A program made the translations under genes and the position numbers. A DNA stretch of 44,843 bases from the NCBI GenBank assembly GCA_037147175.1, contig JBAWVS010000019.1, forward strand, positions 1-44,843, read 5' to 3'. The DNA comes from a bacterium (lineage in GTDB: Bacteria > Cyanobacteriota > Vampirovibrionia > Gastranaerophilales > UBA9971). The number at the start of each line of letters is the position of its first letter. Position 1 is the stretch's first letter. Below are positions 41,104 through 44,843 of the stretch, in pieces. The notes under the pieces were generated by a model that did no database searches, had not been told where the DNA came from, and was given only the letters and a program-made list of their open reading frames with translations.

Positions 41104-43248
41104 TTAATTACAAATAGCCTGCTCTTTTTCTTCTTCGGTTACGTCTTTGATAGAAAGATTTACTCTGCCTCTATCATCAACACCGATAATTTTAACGTAA
41201 ACTTCATCTCCAAGATTTACAACATCTTCAACTCTGTTTACTCTCTGGTTAGCAAGTTTTGAAATATGAACCAGTCCGTCTTTTCCCGGTGCCATTTCTA
41301 CAAAAGCACCAATAGGAAGGATTCTGACTATTCTACCTTTTATTATCATACCTTCTTGAACTTTAAAGGTAAGTGCTTTAACTCTGGAAATTGTTAAACG
41401 CATCATATCAGCTTCTGAAGAAGTAATGGTAACTGTTCCATCGTCCTGAATATTTATATCAGCGCCTGTTTCTTCAATAATTGCTTTTATTGTTTTACCG
41501 CCAGGACCGATAAGACCTCCTATGGTATCAGGGTCAACTCTAACAGTTTCAATTCTTGGTGACCATTTGGATAGTTCTTCTCTTGGAACTGAAATTGCTT
41601 CCAGCATCTTATCGAGAATAAATAATCTTCCTTCTTTTGCATCATCAATAGCTTTTTTCAGGGTATTAAAGTCAATTCCTGTAATTTTCATATCCATTTG
41701 AAGAGCTGTAATACCTGCTCTATCGCCTGTGACTTTAAAGTCCATATCTCCGAGGAAATCTTCAATTCCTTGAATATCTGTAAGAACAACAGCTTTTTCG
41801 CCTTCTTTAACAAGCCCCATTGCAACGCCTGCAACGATATTTTTAAGCGGAACTCCTGCATCCATAAGTGCTAAAGTACTTCCGCATGTGCTTGCCATAC
41901 TTGTTGAACCGTTTGATTCAAGAACTTCTGATACAACTCTTATTACATAAGGGAAATCTTCTTTTGAAGGTAATGCAGGGAGCAAAGCTCTTTCTGCAAG
42001 AGCGCCATGCCCGATTTCACGTCTTCCTGCTCCTCTTTGAGGTTTTACTTCACCTACAGAGTAGCCGGGGAAATTATAACTGTGCATATATCTTTTATCT
42101 TTTTGAGGATCGATACCTTCAAGGCTTTGAGCAAGTCCCGGTCCTGCAAGTGTAGCGATAGAAAGAACCTGTGTTTGTCCTCTTGTAAAAAGTCCTGTTC
42201 CGTGAGTTCTAGGAAGAAGTCCTACTTCTGAACTTATAGGTCTGATTTCATTAACTTTTCTGCCATCAGCTCTAACTTGTTCATCAACAATCATTGCTCT
42301 CATTATTTTCTTTTCGAGAGATTTAAATTCTTCTCCTACAAAATCAAGTCCTGATTCTGCAAGAAGTGTTTTAATAGAATGATCTTCAGGAAGAGCGCTT
42401 ACTTTTTCTTTTATTTCTGCTTTTGCAGCGTCAAGAATTGCTCTTCTTGTTTCTCTGTCAAACTGGTGGTAAGCTTCATAAACTTTGTCTTTTGCAGATT
42501 CAGACACTAAAGCTTTTAGTTCTGATGTGTCGAATGGATTAACAAATGCTTGTTTAACCACACCGCATTGAGCTGCAAAAGCTTTTTGAGCAAGAACCTG
42601 TTTTTTGATTTCCTGTTGAGCAAGCTCCACAGCCTGAAGAATTTTTTCTTCAGTCACAAAGTTACATCCTGCTTCAACCATAATCACTGAATCTTCAGTT
42701 CCTGCAACAACTATATCAAGGTCACTTTTTTCTGACTGTTGGAAAGTAGGGTTAATAATTAATTGCCCGTCAAGTTCACCAACTCTTACAGCACCGATAG
42801 GACCTTCAAAAGGTATTTTTTCCGCCAATGTAAGTGCAAGAGAAGAACCTAGTACAACAAGAGTATCAGGCTGAACTTGCTCATCAGAGCTGAGTGTTGC
42901 TGCAACTATTTGCACATCATTTCTGTAGCCTTTAGGGAATAAAGGTCTGATAGGCCTGTCTATAAGCCTGCTGATTAATATTTGTTTATCGGTAGCTCTT
43001 CCTTCTTTTCTGGTAAAGCTTCCCGGGATTTTACCCATGCAATATAATTTTTCTTCGTAATCAACTAATAACGGGAAAAAATCGATTCCCGGTCTTGGTT
43101 TGTCTGTACATACTGTTGACACAATTATAACAGTGTCTCCGCATTTTACAGTAACAGAAGCTGCTGCTGATTTTGCAAGCTTACCTGTTTCAAATTCCAC
43201 TTCTCTGTCGCCAACCATAAGCGAATACTTTTGAATTGAATCCACCAT
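41104..43248 (-). CDS. pnp: Polyribonucleotide nucleotidyltransferase (PNPase)
   Basis: Phosphorolytic 3'-5' exoribonuclease of the RNA degradosome, 714 residues (normal). Two RNase PH domains are visible: residues 1-140 with the FFPLLVDYEEKLYCMGKIPGSF region and GRATDKQILISRLIDRPIRPLFP, and about 320-550 with DEQVRADGRKVNEIRPIS and GSTSMASTCGSTLALMDAGV. They are followed by a KH domain (GLIGPGGKTIKAI) and an S1 domain (IGAFVEMAPGKDGLVHISKLA). The RBS is AGAAGAAA. rpsO, which often precedes pnp, is absent. It is monocistronic with its own terminator. Confidence 0.97.
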   Translation of the reverse strand: MVDSIQKYSLMVGDREVEFETGKLAKSAAASVTVKCGDTVIIVSTVCTDKPRPGIDFFPLLVDYEEKLYCMGKIPGSFTRKEGRATDKQILISRLIDRPIRPLFPKGYRNDVQIVAATLSSDEQVQPDTLVVLGSSLALTLAEKIPFEGPIGAVRVGELDGQLIINPTFQQSEKSDLDIVVAGTEDSVIMVEAGCNFVTEEKILQAVELAQQEIKKQVLAQKAFAAQCGVVKQAFVNPFDTSELKALVSESAKDKVYEAYHQFDRETRRAILDAAKAEIKEKVSALPEDHSIKTLLAESGLDFVGEEFKSLEKKIMRAMIVDEQVRADGRKVNEIRPISSEVGLLPRTHGTGLFTRGQTQVLSIATLAGPGLAQSLEGIDPQKDKRYMHSYNFPGYSVGEVKPQRGAGRREIGHGALAERALLPALPSKEDFPYVIRVVSEVLESNGSTSMASTCGSTLALMDAGVPLKNIVAGVAMGLVKEGEKAVVLTDIQGIEDFLGDMDFKVTGDRAGITALQMDMKITGIDFNTLKKAIDDAKEGRLFILDKMLEAISVPREELSKWSPRIETVRVDPDTIGGLIGPGGKTIKAIIEETGADINIQDDGTVTITSSEADMMRLTISRVKALTFKVQEGMIIKGRIVRILPIGAFVEMAPGKDGLVHISKLANQRVNRVEDVVNLGDEVYVKIIGVDDRGRVNLSIKDVTEEEKEQAICN

Positions 43249-43443
43249 TTTCTTCTAAATTTCCTTTACTTCTTTTCTAATTTCTATAGTTCTTTCGTTT
43301 ATATAAGTATATATTAAAAAAAAATGATTAAAAATATTTTTATACTTTATTTTTATAAATTAGTAAATTTTGAATAAATTTAAAGCTATTTAAGATAATA
43401 AAATAATAACAAAAATCAATCAGCAATTTGCATTATGTCGATA

Positions 43444-44709
43444 TTATATTTTGATTTTTTTAGAAATTTTTATGATTTCATTTTCAAGATCATTTGCAGA
43501 AAATTTTTCTAAACCGTAATCTTTTAAGTAAATTGGTTCAATTTTATAAGCAATTGTGCTTTTTTCGTTTTGTTTTACTCTTGGAGCCATAAATTCGAGT
43601 TCAAGATACTTTGCATTCTCTTCACCAAGGCAAAATGCTTTAAATATGTCGTTATTAAATTCATTTCCGCTGTATATACTTCTCATTAAGTAAGCTTTAT
43701 CTGAACCTTCAACTGCAAATACTGCCCAGTTTGCTTTTTTACCGATAAAGCAATCCGTATTGCCTTTTTTAGACGGATCTAATAAAACAATATCATCTTT
43801 TATTTTCCATTTAGGATTGTCTTTAACCGTTGAAGTGTCTTCTTTGAAAGTGTTAGGAAATATAACAATAGCTTTTTTGCCATCGGGAATTTTAAAAGGT
43901 GCTATAGACCATGCGGAAAAATCAATTTCTCTATTATTGTTATTCTGCTGATAAGCAATAATAACAGAAGAATCATGGTTTATTGCAGCCATTCCTCTTG
44001 GATTTACGCCATAAGCCTTCCCTACAGAATCAGGAGAGGTAAAAAGAACGGCTTTATTACTTTTATCAATAAATGGTGTAGCAACGCCATTTTTATTTCT
44101 TGTATCTTCAGAAGGAGGCCATACCCTGCCAACTTGCGTTTTAGCCCAATCATCCTGATTTGCGGGATCAAAACCTCTTATTCCATTACCAATAATATGC
44201 GCTGATTCTTTATCCATAACATTGCTTTTTATAAGCTCTTCTTTTGTTATAAAAAGCTTTTTTCCATTTTCAGTTATTTGAATATGTCCATGTCTGTCAA
44301 CGCTTATGCTGTTGTTTAATGAAGAGTTTATGTTGTTAATTTGAATTAGAGAAACAGGAAAATTTTTATTCAAATTATTTATCTTTGTTAAAACTTTTGT
44401 GGAGTGAGCTGAAATTTCAGTATCATTTTTTATTGTCGGCAGATATTTATTAACATACTGTATAACTTCAGAAGCATCTCTTTTTGAAAAAGCATCATCA
44501 AGTTTTGTACTTAAAGTTTTATTAATTTGAGAATCATCCCCACTAAAGCTTAAATTCAAAGGTTTTCTGTAAATTTGAAGCATTTTGGTAGTTTTTTCAT
44601 AATTATTTGCACAATTATAATTTAGCTGAGCAGATTTATTTTCCAGACCGCTGTTGATTTGTTTTTTTTGCAAAATTATTGGACTATAATTGCACTTAAT
44701 GTTTAACAT
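43444..44709 (-). CDS. Large protein of unknown function, weakly DUF4380-like
   Basis: A 421-residue protein that I do not firmly recognise. The N-terminal 60 residues are polar, with LNLSFSGDD (SFSG at residues 54-57) and no signal peptide. Residues about 60-135 are helical and Asn/Lys-rich. From about 150 on a beta-rich domain contains GRVWPPSED (194-202), FSAWSIAPFKIPDG (264-277), then KKAIVIFPNTF and, near the C-terminus, KYLELEFMAP. The WPPSED and AWSIAP pieces loosely recall DUF4380-type mutarotase-like domains; this is a memory-based guess. A polysaccharide or envelope role is possible but unproven. It is monocistronic and divergent from the gene at the right edge. Confidence 0.7.
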   Translation of the reverse strand: MLNIKCNYSPIILQKKQINSGLENKSAQLNYNCANNYEKTTKMLQIYRKPLNLSFSGDDSQINKTLSTKLDDAFSKRDASEVIQYVNKYLPTIKNDTEISAHSTKVLTKINNLNKNFPVSLIQINNINSSLNNSISVDRHGHIQITENGKKLFITKEELIKSNVMDKESAHIIGNGIRGFDPANQDDWAKTQVGRVWPPSEDTRNKNGVATPFIDKSNKAVLFTSPDSVGKAYGVNPRGMAAINHDSSVIIAYQQNNNNREIDFSAWSIAPFKIPDGKKAIVIFPNTFKEDTSTVKDNPKWKIKDDIVLLDPSKKGNTDCFIGKKANWAVFAVEGSDKAYLMRSIYSGNEFNNDIFKAFCLGEENAKYLELEFMAPRVKQNEKSTIAYKIEPIYLKDYGLEKFSANDLENEIIKISKKIKI

Positions 44710-44764
44710 TAATATAAAATTCCATTAATTATCTGTTATAAAGAACTATTCTGAATATTTTTAT

Positions 44765-44793
44765 TTGACAGTTTCGCATTGAAATCGTAACAC
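44765..44793 (+). promoter_or_regulatory. Candidate promoter of the right-edge gene
   Basis: A perfect TTGACA -35 box (44765-44770), a 17-nt spacer and TAACAC (44788-44793) as a poor -10. It overlaps the inverted repeat at 44787-44801 and lies about 40 nt before the ATG at 44832. Confidence 0.4.
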
Positions 44794-44801
44794 TTTGTTA
44801 C
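44787..44801. promoter_or_regulatory. Possible operator palindrome
   Basis: GTAACA, CTT, TGTTAC: a perfect 6-bp inverted repeat with a 3-bp centre, overlapping the -10 region of the candidate promoter. The position fits a repressor operator for the right-edge gene. Short palindromes are common in AT-rich DNA. Confidence 0.35.
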
Positions 44802-44831
44802 AATCGTTAAATAACGAAAGGAGCAAAATAA

Positions 44832-44843
44832 ATGACAGAAGTA
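44832..44843 (+). CDS. Start of a gene truncated by the window edge
   Basis: ATG followed by codons for Thr-Glu-Val, cut at the window end. AAAGGAG lies 8 nt upstream, a near-perfect RBS, and a TTGACA promoter candidate sits 62 nt before the ATG. The product cannot be told. Confidence 0.5.

Noticed and set aside
1-44843. tRNA, rRNA, CRISPR, insertion sequences, prophage genes
   Set aside because: No cloverleaf, regular direct-repeat array, transposase or phage protein was recognised on either strand by eye.

Overview
This is a low-GC (roughly one third G+C) bacterial chromosome segment. No phage, insertion sequence, rRNA, tRNA or CRISPR array is visible. Several traits together suggest a non-photosynthetic relative of Cyanobacteria (the Melainabacteria/Vampirovibrionia group, possibly a fermentative aquifer or gut type). 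They are: an 11-gene complex I operon without the NADH module; a four-subunit 2-oxoacid:ferredoxin oxidoreductase followed by the [FeFe]-hydrogenase maturase HydE; a stand-alone arginine dihydrolase closely resembling the N-terminal part of cyanobacterial ArgZ/AgrE; and many small proteins of unknown function with an 'SF(G)'-like N-terminal element. The lineage is an inference from family resemblance and was not tested by a search.

Layout. 1-6.3 kb: a partial dispersed repeat at the edge, glycogen synthase, a small Ser-rich protein, argF, a Cof-type HAD phosphatase, ispF and a 5'-nucleotidase-like enzyme. 6.4-13.4 kb: a family-5 ABC importer (binding protein and two permeases, no ATPases), a tandem LOR/SDH-N domain protein, the ArgZ-like dihydrolase, an exported VWA protein and a small exported protein. 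13.4-18.5 kb: a membrane-type hypothetical protein, then korABCD-hydE. 18.5-22.4 kb (minus strand): thiG, glyS, a Flp-like prepilin and a family-2 glycosyltransferase. 22.8-27.4 kb: two small monocistronic proteins with their own terminators, a large exported TPR protein, a dihydrouridine synthase and a small SFG protein. 27.6-38.1 kb: nuoABCDHIJKLMN, closed by a strong terminator. 38.2-44.8 kb: another small helical protein, a 162-nt nested inverted-repeat element, maf-ruvC, then minus-strand bioY, rimI-like, pnp and a 421-residue unknown. A truncated divergent gene starts at the right edge.

How the parts fit. KorABCD would make reduced ferredoxin. The NADH-module-less complex I could use ferredoxin (or another donor) to pump ions, and HydE implies an [FeFe] hydrogenase elsewhere that disposes of electrons as H2. 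ArgF and the ArgZ-like enzyme supply two steps of an ornithine-ammonia-type nitrogen cycle as known from cyanobacteria.

Most notable unexplained elements: the tandem stand-alone LOR/SDH-N protein beside the dihydrolase; the structured repeat at 38471-38632, with a related copy at the left edge; a perfect 16-bp hairpin inside the first codons of hydE; a four-cysteine insert in NuoD; and a set of small, strongly ribosome-bound, signal-less helical proteins.
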